From: Acidimicrobiales bacterium
GTDB lineage: Bacteria > Actinomycetota > Acidimicrobiia > Acidimicrobiales > MedAcidi-G1
DNA length: 47,195 nucleotides
Assembly: GCA_030748555.1 (NCBI GenBank)
Contig: JASMLT010000008.1
Location: 1 to 47,195, forward strand
Direction: 5' to 3'
Each line of letters begins with the position of its first letter. Position 1 is the first letter of the stretch. The position numbers and the translations under genes were made by a program. Below are positions 1-8,436 of this stretch, piece by piece. The notes under the pieces were generated by a model. It saw only the letters and a program-made list of their open reading frames with translations. It did no database searches and was not told the DNA's origin.

Positions 1-739
1 TCAAATCATCGGCTGTTCCAACGTCAAGTAGAGGAATCGACCTGGCTACAGCACGAGAATGCAACCCTGATATAAGTGCCACGGTTATGTCTTCGGTTTT
101 TATATCGACTTTCTTTAAAGCTTCATTCCAAGCTCTGTCTACCAGTGGCTTGTATGCCTGTTCCCCAAACCGCTCTTCCCACACTTGAGAATAAGAACTT
201 CCTGGCACGCGCCATCTGTCAGTGAAATCAGATGTTACTGTAACTCCGCCTAAATATTCTGCTAGTAAAACTCCTTGTTTATCTGTACCGATCAATAGAG
301 CGGTAGAAGCGTCTCCACCGGACGATTCTTCAGTTCCACCTGATGGTCCTGTTCTTAAATCTGCCGTAACTACCAGAGTTGAAACGTCACTTTCTAAAGC
401 ATTAGTTAAAGCTCCTATTGCTGAACGGGTTGAATTCCCAAAGTCGACCGCTTCCACAAAATCGTCCAATTGAAGTGCTGAGTGGATATTTGTTGCGTTT
501 GTTTTATCCATGTATGCAGGAACAACAGTTGAGAACCAGAGCTTTTTAGGGTTAGTCTCTGATCCTTTTAAAGCATTTCGAGCAGCTTCAACCCCCATGG
601 TGGTGGTATTTTCATCATACGATGCAACCGACCTAGAGCCAGTATTTGACCCTTTGCCTGTGAATTCAGCTATCGATGAACGCAGCAGGCAACCTCTAGG
701 TATGTAGGCGCCATATGAAATAATTCCATGGACTCCCAT
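1..739 (-). CDS. Thiolase-fold protein, hydroxymethylglutaryl-CoA synthase-like (3' end cut by window edge)
   Basis: This minus-strand frame is open from the ATG at 739 to the window edge, about 246 codons, so the C-terminus is missing. The start MGVHGIISYGAYIPR and the later segments VASYDENTTTMGVEAARNAL and FTDRWRVPG resemble the HMG-CoA synthase / 3-oxoacyl-ACP synthase III-like proteins that often carry a C-terminal zinc-ribbon/OB-fold domain in actinobacteria. A GGGGG-type Shine-Dalgarno lies just upstream. At the place where the nucleophilic Cys of HMG-CoA synthase would sit, the sequence reads GNSTRSAIGAL, with Ser instead of Cys, so ordinary condensing activity is doubtful. It diverges from a CoA-transferase, consistent with acyl-CoA metabolism. 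The exact substrate cannot be told. Confidence 0.75.
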   Translation of the reverse strand, partial: MGVHGIISYGAYIPRGCLLRSSIAEFTGKGSNTGSRSVASYDENTTTMGVEAARNALKGSETNPKKLWFSTVVPAYMDKTNATNIHSALQLDDFVEAVDFGNSTRSAIGALTNALESDVSTLVVTADLRTGPSGGTEESSGGDASTALLIGTDKQGVLLAEYLGGVTVTSDFTDRWRVPGSSYSQVWEERFGEQAYKPLVDRAWNEALKKVDIKTEDITVALISGLHSRAVARSIPLLDVGTADDL

Positions 740-857
740 AATTAAGCCCCCAATTGCCTATTTTTGAATTAGTAAGAATCAACTTAATCCAATCCAATGA
801 ACCTTCAGGAAGTATCCTAGGCTTAAATCTTTATTCTCCCGACACAAGGAGTGTTTA

Positions 858-2108
858 ATGGATTTAGGAGAGATTTCAAACGAAGATGCCGCAAGGTACG
901 GAAAACCACTTGATGGTGTAAAAATACTTGCTGCTGAACAGATGCAAGCTCTACCCTTTGCGACTCAATTACTAGCCCGACTAGGTGCTGAAGTGGTGAA
1001 AATCGAACACCCAATTAACGGAGAGTCTGCACGCGGCGCCTTGCCTTCTATGGACGATCCTTCTGGAAGACCTGTTGGTGCTACTTTTCTTCGAAATAAC
1101 TTGAATAAAAAAAGCGTTGGAATCGACCTCTCAACATCAGAAGGTCAGGATCTTTTTCTTCGCCTAGTTCCAAATTTTGATGTAGTGGGCGACAATTTTA
1201 AACCCGGGACGATGGAAAAATTTGGACTTGACTACAAATCAATTAACTCTAAATACCCAAATGTAATTGTTATATCTATTTCAGGTTTTGGGAACTCCGG
1301 CAATTCGCCTTACCAAAACTGGCCTGCTTACAATTCTGTAGCTGAGGCGATGTCAGGCCTTTACGATTTCAAACGCCGTGAAGGAGAGCCTCCCGCAGTA
1401 AACCCGATGGGTGCAGTGGGTGATATTGCAACGAGTTTATTCGGTGTGATCGGGATACTCGCTGCTCTACGGCATAGAGAGACTACAGGTGAAGGCCAGT
1501 ACATCGACCTAGCTATGTTTGATTGCATGGCATCTTTAGCTGATGTTGCTATCAATTTCCATTCAATGGGCATCTCGCGCGAACCGAATCCAGCGCCTTA
1601 TGTGATAGCTTCTTTCCGCTGTAGTGACGGCTATTTAATTCTTCAAATCGTGCGAGAGCATCAATTCGAAAACCTAGCAAATTTGATCGGTAGGCCCGAC
1701 TGGATCGGAGACTCACGCTTCGAAGAACGCACAGGTTGGGGGGAACATTTACATTCTGAAATCATTCCTGCTCTGGAAAAATGGGCTGAAAACCGAACTA
1801 GGTCTGAGACTTCGAGTTTGCTCGCTGAAGCAAACGTTGCTTCAGGACCTGTTTTAACGGCTCCTGAAGTTGTCAAAGACCCACATTTAGAAGAAAGAAA
1901 TATGATTGTGGCATTTCCTAGGACAGATGGAATAAACAAGCCCATTCTGATACCTGGAAATCCGATAAAAATGTCAAAAGTATCTGAAGGACCTGAAGTG
2001 AGAGTCCCATGGGTCGGAGAACATACAAATGAGGTTCTTACTCAGGAACTTGGACTCAGTGAAACAGAACTAGAGAATCTCAAAAAAATGGGAATAATCA
2101 GTCCCTAA
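858..2108 (+). CDS. CaiB/BaiF family (class III) CoA-transferase
   Basis: The 416-residue product has the full length and layout of class III CoA-transferases, which move CoA between acyl donors through an aspartyl-CoA thioester. The N-terminal segment GVKILAAEQMQALPFATQLLARLGAEVVKIE is the family signature. The conserved GAVGDIATSLFGVIGILAAL segment places the likely catalytic Asp at residue 189. An ACAAGGAG ribosome-binding site at 843-850 supports the ATG at 858. It diverges from the thiolase-like gene and converges on the Rieske oxygenase with a 2-nt gap. The family also includes 2-methylacyl-CoA racemase, so transferase versus racemase and the substrate remain open. Confidence 0.9.
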   Translation: MDLGEISNEDAARYGKPLDGVKILAAEQMQALPFATQLLARLGAEVVKIEHPINGESARGALPSMDDPSGRPVGATFLRNNLNKKSVGIDLSTSEGQDLFLRLVPNFDVVGDNFKPGTMEKFGLDYKSINSKYPNVIVISISGFGNSGNSPYQNWPAYNSVAEAMSGLYDFKRREGEPPAVNPMGAVGDIATSLFGVIGILAALRHRETTGEGQYIDLAMFDCMASLADVAINFHSMGISREPNPAPYVIASFRCSDGYLILQIVREHQFENLANLIGRPDWIGDSRFEERTGWGEHLHSEIIPALEKWAENRTRSETSSLLAEANVASGPVLTAPEVVKDPHLEERNMIVAFPRTDGINKPILIPGNPIKMSKVSEGPEVRVPWVGEHTNEVLTQELGLSETELENLKKMGIISP

Positions 2109-2110
2109 AT

Positions 2111-3376
2111 TTATTCCTCAATAAATTTGTCTAGAAGCTGAGCAACAGTCATGTCTGCTGGAATTCTTTCAACCCCTATTACACGATCAATTTCTTCTTG
2201 CATGTTATATATACGCCTTTCCTGATAACACAAAGGGGTTCCGTCATAAGTTGGAGACTCCATAGCTTTCTGCATTGCATCAAGATTCCAAACATCCTCA
2301 TCTATTACTACAGCAAACTCAGCTATCCGTTGTTCCCATGCTTCTGGAGGGTCTCCATCTCCCCAATCTGGAGCGTAGTGATATATGCGGATCCTAGTTT
2401 TATCAATACCTGCAGGGAAAAAGAGCATTACGGGAAAGCCTGTTGCTGCTAAGGGTGTAATGAAATTTGGAAAAATAGTAAATGAATAGCTTGTGCAGTG
2501 AACGATGGGATGCACTGTAGAGATATTTTCAAGTCCTAATGGGTCTTTCACTATTCTAAAATCTTTCCATGATTCCATTTCAAACTTTTCTACCATTTGT
2601 TTTGAACGTGGAACGACCATTCTGGAGTTGCCATGTTTTAGTAGACCCATTGTTCCTCCACGCGAGTCAAGGCTTGTCCATCCCCCTCGATCATGTATGA
2701 AACGAAAATGATAGACCTCTTGAAATGCTTCAATTGCAACTTTCCAATTGCAATTGACTTCGCGGTGATCTGTGCCCACTAAACGAAGGTTCTCGCATTG
2801 GTACTGTTCCATTTCTTCTGGAATCTTCCCTAAAAAATCAATTAAAGGAGATGCATTTGGATTTACATTGATCCAGATCCATCCTCCCCAAGTGTCACAA
2901 CTTATTTCCGGCAATCCTCGATCTTCCTTGCAAAGATCTACGAAGTCTCTTTCGTCTGGTACCGCTAAAAGTTCTCCATTATCTATTCCGTATGTCCACG
3001 AATGATACTGACACTGTAAATGACGTATAGTGCCCTCTTTCTCTCTTACTACTGGCGCTCCGCGGTGTCTGCAAGTATTCGAAAAACATCGAATTTTGTC
3101 ATCATTTCCTCTTACTACTATTAACGGGATTCCAGTCTCTTCGAATAGGAAATAATTTCCTGAATCAGGTATGTCTTCAACCCGACCCGCTACAAGCCAA
3201 CTGTTATTCCATAAATACTTTTGCTCCAGATCATAAAAATCTTCATTTGTATAACGCGCTGAAGGAATGTCGGGGAACTGAGGGAAATTTTCTGGTGGGG
3301 CTTTCCTATCGAGTTCATACTCCATATCTGCGACCAGTCGATCAACCAATTTTTGGTCAAGTAAAAATTCACTCAT
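2111..3376 (-). CDS. Rieske-type aromatic-ring-hydroxylating oxygenase, alpha subunit
   Basis: The 421-residue product has a Rieske [2Fe-2S] site formed by Cys102-x-His104 (CRHRGAP) and Cys122-xx-His125 (CQYHSW). A catalytic mononuclear iron site follows in NWKVAIEAFQEVYHFRFIH, with His223 and His228 as likely ligands. Such proteins hydroxylate or demethylate aromatic, alicyclic or quaternary ammonium substrates using electrons from a separate reductase. No beta subunit, ferredoxin or reductase gene lies nearby, so electrons must come from elsewhere. A GGGGAAAA stretch precedes the ATG. The gene lies 87 nt downstream of msrA on the same strand; that gap holds AAGCCT/AGGCTT arms about 20 nt apart but no clear terminator. 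Confidence 0.9.
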   Translation of the reverse strand: MSEFLLDQKLVDRLVADMEYELDRKAPPENFPQFPDIPSARYTNEDFYDLEQKYLWNNSWLVAGRVEDIPDSGNYFLFEETGIPLIVVRGNDDKIRCFSNTCRHRGAPVVREKEGTIRHLQCQYHSWTYGIDNGELLAVPDERDFVDLCKEDRGLPEISCDTWGGWIWINVNPNASPLIDFLGKIPEEMEQYQCENLRLVGTDHREVNCNWKVAIEAFQEVYHFRFIHDRGGWTSLDSRGGTMGLLKHGNSRMVVPRSKQMVEKFEMESWKDFRIVKDPLGLENISTVHPIVHCTSYSFTIFPNFITPLAATGFPVMLFFPAGIDKTRIRIYHYAPDWGDGDPPEAWEQRIAEFAVVIDEDVWNLDAMQKAMESPTYDGTPLCYQERRIYNMQEEIDRVIGVERIPADMTVAQLLDKFIEE

Positions 3377-3463
3377 AGTTTTCCCCTATAAGGAAGCCTA
3401 AATCGCAAAGACACACTTGAGGCTTTTTAAGAATTGAGTGATTGCGTCCGAAATTTTGGTTAT

Positions 3464-4096
3464 CTACTTGCAAAGTACCCCTGTTCCAGAAATGCCACAG
3501 TATCCATTCGGATTCTTATGTAGATATTGTTGGTGGTATTCTTCCGCATAGTAGAAATTTTTTTGAATTTCTACCGTGGTTTTGATCTCCTCAAAACCGG
3601 AAACAAGCAATGATTCTTCATAGGCTTTACGACTTTCTTCAGTCTTGACTAGCTGATCTTGATCTGTCACCCAAATCCCTGACCTGTATTGAGTGCCGAC
3701 ATCATTTCCTTGTCTCATACCTTGAGTTGGATCATGGCTTTCCCAGAAAACCTTTAATAAATCTTCTAATTCAAGCAATTCTTTCTGGAAGACCACCAAC
3801 ACAACCTCTGCATGTCCAGTTAATCCTGAGCAAACTTCTTCATAGGTCGGGTTAGGTGTATGGCCACCGCTGTATCCAACTGCCGTCACCCATACCCCAT
3901 CCAGTTGCCAGAAAACTCTTTCCGCTCCCCAAAAACAACCCATTCCAACTACCAGTGAACCCATCTCTTCGGGAAAAGGTGGATTGATCTTATTACCATT
4001 AAATGCGTGTATCCCTGATATGGAGATCGGAGTTGGTCGGCCGGGTAAACAGTCTTCAATTTTGGGTATGTTTAAAAGCTTCTGGTGAAAAGACAT
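3464..4096 (-). CDS. msrA: Peptide-methionine (S)-S-oxide reductase
   Basis: The product repairs oxidised methionine in proteins, reducing the S-sulfoxide. The hallmark GCFWG motif carries the catalytic Cys54, followed by WVTAVGYSGGHTPNPTYEEVCSGLTGHAEVV, which is typical of MsrA. C-terminal cysteines (YCGISGTGVLCK) are candidate resolving residues. An AGGAG site 9 nt upstream supports the ATG at 4096. It is the last gene of a tightly spaced operon with a mycothiol-dependent enzyme, a DsbA-like protein and an acyl-CoA ligase, which suggests a thiol-redox theme. The 210 residues fit the family, with about 45 extra at the N-terminus. Confidence 0.95.
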   Translation of the reverse strand: MSFHQKLLNIPKIEDCLPGRPTPISISGIHAFNGNKINPPFPEEMGSLVVGMGCFWGAERVFWQLDGVWVTAVGYSGGHTPNPTYEEVCSGLTGHAEVVLVVFQKELLELEDLLKVFWESHDPTQGMRQGNDVGTQYRSGIWVTDQDQLVKTEESRKAYEESLLVSGFEEIKTTVEIQKNFYYAEEYHQQYLHKNPNGYCGISGTGVLCK

Positions 4097-4108
4097 TCTT
4101 GAATTCTC

Positions 4109-4924
4109 CTAAATCGTATAAGCAAGATTTTCTGCTATTCGTCTCGCTACTTCCAGATCACCGCCTAGAACTACCCGACCATCTTCTATATACGTTGCCG
4201 AATCGGCACGTCCTCCCGTTAAAGCGGTGAAATCCAATGACGACATTGTCAAGGTACTAGTTGGATCTCCGTCAAAAGATTCCACTAGCGCTGCCCTACC
4301 TTCCTTAACTTGAACTCTTAGTGTTCTTTCGATAGGTCCCGAAATAGAGATTTGGACACGACTGCCTTCTGGGGCTCCGCCTTTTTTACCAACTATGTAC
4401 CCAGCAGCGGAAGAAACTTCATCAATTGCAATTTCTGCCGGTAAACCATCCTCATCTCCAGGTAGGCCTAGAGGTTCTCTGCAATCCTGAAGATGCAACC
4501 ATGCATCATAAACTCTGATTTGCATAAACCTTCCATACGGCGCTTCTCCAACAGGTGTAAATCCAACAGCTTGAAACTCTTCTTCACTCATTTCTGACAA
4601 GACTTGAAATCTTTCAGCTGTTATTTCGTTAAACAAAGCCAGTACTTCATCCCCTTGTTTTTCACGAAAACTATGAAGTGCTTTTTCGTTTGCCTCTCCT
4701 ATTGGATTTTTGACATGCTCTGCCGATATCTCGACTTCCGGAAGTTTTCTACCGCTTAACATATATTCACCTCCGACAAGATGAGACAAGTTGTCTTTAA
4801 CCGTCCAACCGGGAAGACGGCTAGATGTTTGCCATTGGTTTTCACTCAATTCTGAACCGAAATGACTCCATTTTTCCCAAATCTGATTGAGTCCTTCAAC
4901 AATCTGGGTTTTGTTTATACTCAT
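4109..4924 (-). CDS. Mycothiol-dependent maleylpyruvate isomerase family protein (DinB-like fold)
   Basis: The product resembles the actinobacterial maleylpyruvate isomerase family, whose members use mycothiol and a metal in a DinB-like four-helix bundle. The N-terminal metal-binding segment is GWTVKDNLSHLVGGEYML, with His48 as a likely ligand, and RVYDAWLHLQDCREPLG supplies the typical second His. The start at 4924 (271 residues) is chosen over an upstream in-frame codon at 4984 because AGGAG lies at ideal spacing and the longer form would overlap the preceding gene. It lies 13 nt from the DsbA-like gene and 12 nt from msrA. Many members are S-transferases or are uncharacterised, so the name is a family label only. 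Confidence 0.85.
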   Translation of the reverse strand: MSINKTQIVEGLNQIWEKWSHFGSELSENQWQTSSRLPGWTVKDNLSHLVGGEYMLSGRKLPEVEISAEHVKNPIGEANEKALHSFREKQGDEVLALFNEITAERFQVLSEMSEEEFQAVGFTPVGEAPYGRFMQIRVYDAWLHLQDCREPLGLPGDEDGLPAEIAIDEVSSAAGYIVGKKGGAPEGSRVQISISGPIERTLRVQVKEGRAALVESFDGDPTSTLTMSSLDFTALTGGRADSATYIEDGRVVLGGDLEVARRIAENLAYTI

Positions 4925-4929
4925 TTTCA

Positions 4930-4934
4930 CTCCT
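4930..4934 (-). promoter_or_regulatory. Shine-Dalgarno AGGAG that fixes the start at 4924
   Basis: On the minus strand AGGAG is followed by a 5-nt spacer and then ATG. It lies between the DsbA-like stop codon (4938-4940) and the start of the mycothiol-dependent enzyme, and decides against the upstream in-frame codon at 4984. Confidence 0.75.
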
Positions 4935-4937
4935 AAT

Positions 4938-5624
4938 TTATGGTGTTGGGTTAGCTCTTGTCTCCCAATCTCTTGCTTTAACATATGGGTTGAATGTGTC
5001 GCTGATCATTTCAAGATCAATCGGCATTTTGGGTCTTTGCATCTCATACAAATGAGGAAATTCCAGCCATCCGGTTATTAAATGCCACAATTTATCAGCC
5101 TTCTCACCTGTTGGAGGATTTATTAAAACCGGTCCAAAGATCCTTTCATTCTCGCTAAAAACAAGTGTTGGAACACCGAAGCCTCCCAGAGATACAACAA
5201 GTTCGTGATCTCTTTTCACATCGTCATGTGTAGTCTCATCGGCAAGTGCTTCTTCAACTATCTGTGGGTCTTGACCCATTTCTGTCAGAAGAAGGCGAGC
5301 TACATCGGGATCATGGGGTTTCCGTCCCTCAATATGGAGAGCTGTTCCTGATTTTAAATACCAAGCATCATTTAGAGTTGGATCCATTCTTTTAAGAAAC
5401 GCCCCTATTCTCATCATTGACCATCCATAAGACCATTCACGCTCCCATGGGTGTTTCTTACCTTCTTCTCGATTAATTTCTTCGAGGCTGAAAAAACACC
5501 AATCAACTTCTATATTTAATCTGTCCCGAACTTCACGCATCCAAATTGATGTTTGATATGCCCAGGGGCACATGACGTCAAAATGAAATGCCACACGACT
5601 CGGACTATTTTCATTTTCCATCAA
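4938..5624 (-). CDS. DsbA-family thioredoxin-fold protein (mycothiol-dependent nitroreductase / FrnE-like)
   Basis: The 228-residue product has an N-terminal VAFHFDVMCPWAYQTSIWMREV segment and a later cis-Pro motif (GGFGVPTLVF), which place it in the DsbA/FrnE/2-hydroxychromene isomerase branch of thioredoxin folds. The nearest well-known relative is the Rv2466c mycothiol-dependent nitroreductase, whose active site is CPWC. Here the motif is CPWA, so only the first Cys is kept and a monothiol mechanism with mycothiol is the likelier reading. The adjacent mycothiol-dependent enzyme and msrA support that. It lies 7 nt after the ligase gene. ATG codons at 5624 and 5621 are both possible starts. 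Confidence 0.8.
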   Translation of the reverse strand: MMENENSPSRVAFHFDVMCPWAYQTSIWMREVRDRLNIEVDWCFFSLEEINREEGKKHPWEREWSYGWSMMRIGAFLKRMDPTLNDAWYLKSGTALHIEGRKPHDPDVARLLLTEMGQDPQIVEEALADETTHDDVKRDHELVVSLGGFGVPTLVFSENERIFGPVLINPPTGEKADKLWHLITGWLEFPHLYEMQRPKMPIDLEMISDTFNPYVKARDWETRANPTP

Positions 5625-5631
5625 TCACTCC

Positions 5632-7107
5632 TTATTCTTTTAACTTGTGACGCAAAATCTTACCAAGTGCGTTCCTAGGCAATTCTTTCACAATTACCAG
5701 TCTTTTAGGAATTTTGTAAGAAGCTAAATATTTTGATGCATACTTTCTAACTTCATTGACACTAATGCTGTCTATTCCTTTTTCCATTACGACCCAAGCT
5801 ACGACTTCCTCTCCCCACTCTTGAGATTCAACTCCTGATACCGCCACCTCAGCGATATCGGGATGCAACTGTAGGACTTCGTCGACTTCTTGTGGATAAA
5901 CATTTAATCCGCCAGTAATTATCAGCTCCGTTATGCGACCGTTGATTGACACGTAATTATCATCAGAAATTTCTGCTATATCACCTGTTTTAAACCAACC
6001 TGATTTTACAGAATCATTAGTTTCTTTCTGTTTCGACCAATACCCCTTGAAAACAGATTCACCACGGACTAATACCTCTTTGCTTTCTGACTCTATTTGA
6101 ATCTCTACACCGGGCAGAGGAAATCCAACTGAACCAGCTCGTCGTTCACCCGAATACGGGTTGGAAATCGTCAACATCGTCTCAGTGGTTCCGTAGCGTT
6201 CCAGCACGTCAACTCCTCCTTTGTCTTTCAACTGTTGGTGTAAGTCTGCTGGTAGAGGTGCAGAGCCAGAAACGCATAAGCGTAATGAAGCTAGCTGGCT
6301 AATTCTTTCATCCTCAACAAGTCTGTGGTACATCGTTGGGACTCCGAAAAACATTGAGCACTTATTTTCAGCTATCTCAGAAAAAACCAAATCTTTGTCA
6401 AAGCCTTTCTGCAGGACAGCTGAGCCTCCGACAAGTAATGTCCCGTGTAAACCAATACCCATTCCATGAATGTGGAATAAAGGGAGGCACAATAAAAGGC
6501 AATCTGACTCTGTCCATTCCCATGCTCTAGCTACTGAAAGGGCTCCAGCTAATAAAGACCTCTGACTGTGTATAGCTCCTTTTGGTTTGCCTGTAGTTCC
6601 TGATGTGTATGCGATCAAAGCTGGATCTTCTGGTTTAGCGAGGTCCAAATCTGGCATGGAGCCACTTCTTGTGTCAACTGCTGTAGAAGAAATAAACAAA
6701 TCAGAATCCATTGATTTTAAAAGTTCGTGCCATTCGCTCTGATCTACTAAAGCTGCCCGTGGTCTTGCATCTTCAATGAGAAATGCCAGTTCTGCCTCCT
6801 TGTATGAGCTGTTAACAGGCACGATGATTAGGCCGAGTCTTAAACATGCAACGTGGGCAATTACCAAATCTAGTGAATTTTCTCCAGAAATTAGAATACG
6901 ATCTCCAGGGATTAGACCAGAATTAGCTAGGTTCGATGCTGTTTTGGAAGTCAAATCGAGAAAAGTCCCTCGATCCACTTCACGACCACCGAAAGAAAAC
7001 AGTTTACGCTCTGGTTCTATTTCTAGACTTTTTTTCCACGACCCCACAAGGGTTTCACCATCAGGTATTTGTAAATCCTGGCCTGATATGACAAGTTGAG
7101 TTCCCAT
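5632..7107 (-). CDS. Acyl-CoA synthetase (AMP-forming; malonyl-CoA synthetase-like)
   Basis: The 491-residue product is a complete adenylate-forming enzyme that activates a carboxylic acid as acyl-AMP and then acyl-CoA. The P-loop YTSGTTGKPKG is at residues 167-177. ERYGTTETM, GWFKTGDIAEI and the C-terminal PRNALGKILRHKL (catalytic Lys) follow in order. The moderate length and motif wording resemble the MatB malonyl-CoA synthetase group, but substrate cannot be read reliably. It is the first gene of the operon with the DsbA-like, mycothiol-dependent and MsrA genes, and diverges from the LLM oxidoreductase across 117 nt. Confidence 0.9.
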   Translation of the reverse strand: MGTQLVISGQDLQIPDGETLVGSWKKSLEIEPERKLFSFGGREVDRGTFLDLTSKTASNLANSGLIPGDRILISGENSLDLVIAHVACLRLGLIIVPVNSSYKEAELAFLIEDARPRAALVDQSEWHELLKSMDSDLFISSTAVDTRSGSMPDLDLAKPEDPALIAYTSGTTGKPKGAIHSQRSLLAGALSVARAWEWTESDCLLLCLPLFHIHGMGIGLHGTLLVGGSAVLQKGFDKDLVFSEIAENKCSMFFGVPTMYHRLVEDERISQLASLRLCVSGSAPLPADLHQQLKDKGGVDVLERYGTTETMLTISNPYSGERRAGSVGFPLPGVEIQIESESKEVLVRGESVFKGYWSKQKETNDSVKSGWFKTGDIAEISDDNYVSINGRITELIITGGLNVYPQEVDEVLQLHPDIAEVAVSGVESQEWGEEVVAWVVMEKGIDSISVNEVRKYASKYLASYKIPKRLVIVKELPRNALGKILRHKLKE

Positions 7108-7224
7108 ATAAATTTCTCAATACCTTTTCTTACATTTTGAACATACAAGCAACCAAGCCCTTGGCCTTGACACAACAGGCAAAATAAGACATACTAATGG
7201 AAGCCATTAAATAAAGGGGTTTCT

Positions 7225-8436
7225 ATGGAATTCGGGATTTTCAGCAACGGTTACACGCCGGGACCAGCCGCCCATGACACAGAGTCCGAGCATACGGAAC
7301 TAATGCGTGAAGCTAGTTACGGAGTCTTAGCTGACAAAAACAACTGGAAATATATGTGGTTTGGTGAACACCATGCTCTTACTGAATACAGTCACATGTC
7401 CGCTCCGTCACCGTTGATGGGCTGGGTGGCAGCCCAAACAGACTACATACATCTTGGTTCGGCGATCACGAGTTTGCCGACAAACAAAGAGCATCCGGTG
7501 CGTATTGCCGAAAGAGCCGCAATGCTTGATCATGTAACCGAAAATCGCTTTGAGTTCGGAACTGGGCGTGGTGCAGGTAGCCATGAGCTTCTAAGTTTTA
7601 ATGTCACAGATCCAAGTGAAACTAAGGCACAGTGGGATGAAGTCATTCGCGAGATACCTCGCATGTGGGAACAGAAAGATTATGACTTTAAAGGAGAATT
7701 CTTTACTGTGCCGACTCCACACAATATTCTTCCGAAACCATATGGCAAAGGACACCCCCCTCTTTGGGTTGCTTGTGGGAATCCGCCAACATTTGCAAAA
7801 GCAGGGTCACTTGGTATTGGTGCCATAGCATTCAACTTCGAACCTATTCATAACCTCAAAGGACGCGTTGACGCATACAAAGAGGCCATTCAGGATCCAG
7901 TAGAACAAATTGGTCAGTTCAAAAATGACAACGTAATGATGACTAACGCTGTTATTTGCCTTGAAAATCGCGATGAAGCAAGAGCGATCGCGAAGACAAA
8001 AGGTAGAGGCTACTTGGTAACCATGGTCAACATGTATCACGACACGATGCCTAAATCCCCCGACGCTGTAACTTGGCCTGACTCCCCAATAGATCCGAAC
8101 TGGGATGACGAAATGCTTGACTGGGCGATCGGTGAGGGATACATGCTCTGCGGAACACCTGAAGAGGTGTGTGAACAACTGGTTCATTACCAGGAAGTAG
8201 GTTGTGATCAGGTTGTATTCGGTTTGCCAATCGAAGGAATGGCTCATGAACAGGTTCTGGAAATGCTTGAAGTTTTCGGACAACGTGTGATTCCTGAATT
8301 CGATAAAGATCCTATTCATTCAACAGATCACTACCGAGCAGAAGCGCGAAGGAAGTTCCCCGACTTTCAATATGAGCTTCCAGAAGACATTTCAGTTTCT
8401 GTGTTGCCTTCAAATGCCCTGTTGCCACTCGGATAA
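7225..8436 (+). CDS. LLM-class (luciferase-like) flavin-dependent oxidoreductase
   Basis: The 403-residue product starts MEFGIFSNGYTPG and continues with FGEHHALTEYSHMSAPSPLMGWVAAQTDYIHLGSA, the standard beta-strand and EHH pattern of bacterial luciferase-like monooxygenases. RIAERAAMLDHVTENRFEFGTGRG follows. These enzymes use FMN with a flavin reductase, or F420 in actinobacteria; which applies here is not visible. It is longer than the usual 330-360 residues because of a C-terminal extension after the barrel. An AAGGGG ribosome-binding site precedes the ATG. A TetR-family gene begins at the base right after its stop codon, suggesting co-transcription and local control. Confidence 0.9.
   Translation: MEFGIFSNGYTPGPAAHDTESEHTELMREASYGVLADKNNWKYMWFGEHHALTEYSHMSAPSPLMGWVAAQTDYIHLGSAITSLPTNKEHPVRIAERAAMLDHVTENRFEFGTGRGAGSHELLSFNVTDPSETKAQWDEVIREIPRMWEQKDYDFKGEFFTVPTPHNILPKPYGKGHPPLWVACGNPPTFAKAGSLGIGAIAFNFEPIHNLKGRVDAYKEAIQDPVEQIGQFKNDNVMMTNAVICLENRDEARAIAKTKGRGYLVTMVNMYHDTMPKSPDAVTWPDSPIDPNWDDEMLDWAIGEGYMLCGTPEEVCEQLVHYQEVGCDQVVFGLPIEGMAHEQVLEMLEVFGQRVIPEFDKDPIHSTDHYRAEARRKFPDFQYELPEDISVSVLPSNALLPLG

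Noticed and set aside
222-707. Plus-strand open frames of 83 and 65 codons at the left end
   Set aside because: They are antisense to the thiolase-like gene, whose translation has clear family motifs along the whole stretch.
3385-3430. AAGCCT and AGGCTT arms between msrA and the Rieske gene, considered as a riboswitch or terminator
   Set aside because: The arms are 6 bp with a loop of about 20 nt and no U tract; structure too weak to call.
7807-8319. A 170-residue minus-strand open frame inside the LLM oxidoreductase
   Set aside because: Antisense shadow of a strongly supported gene, with no conserved pattern.
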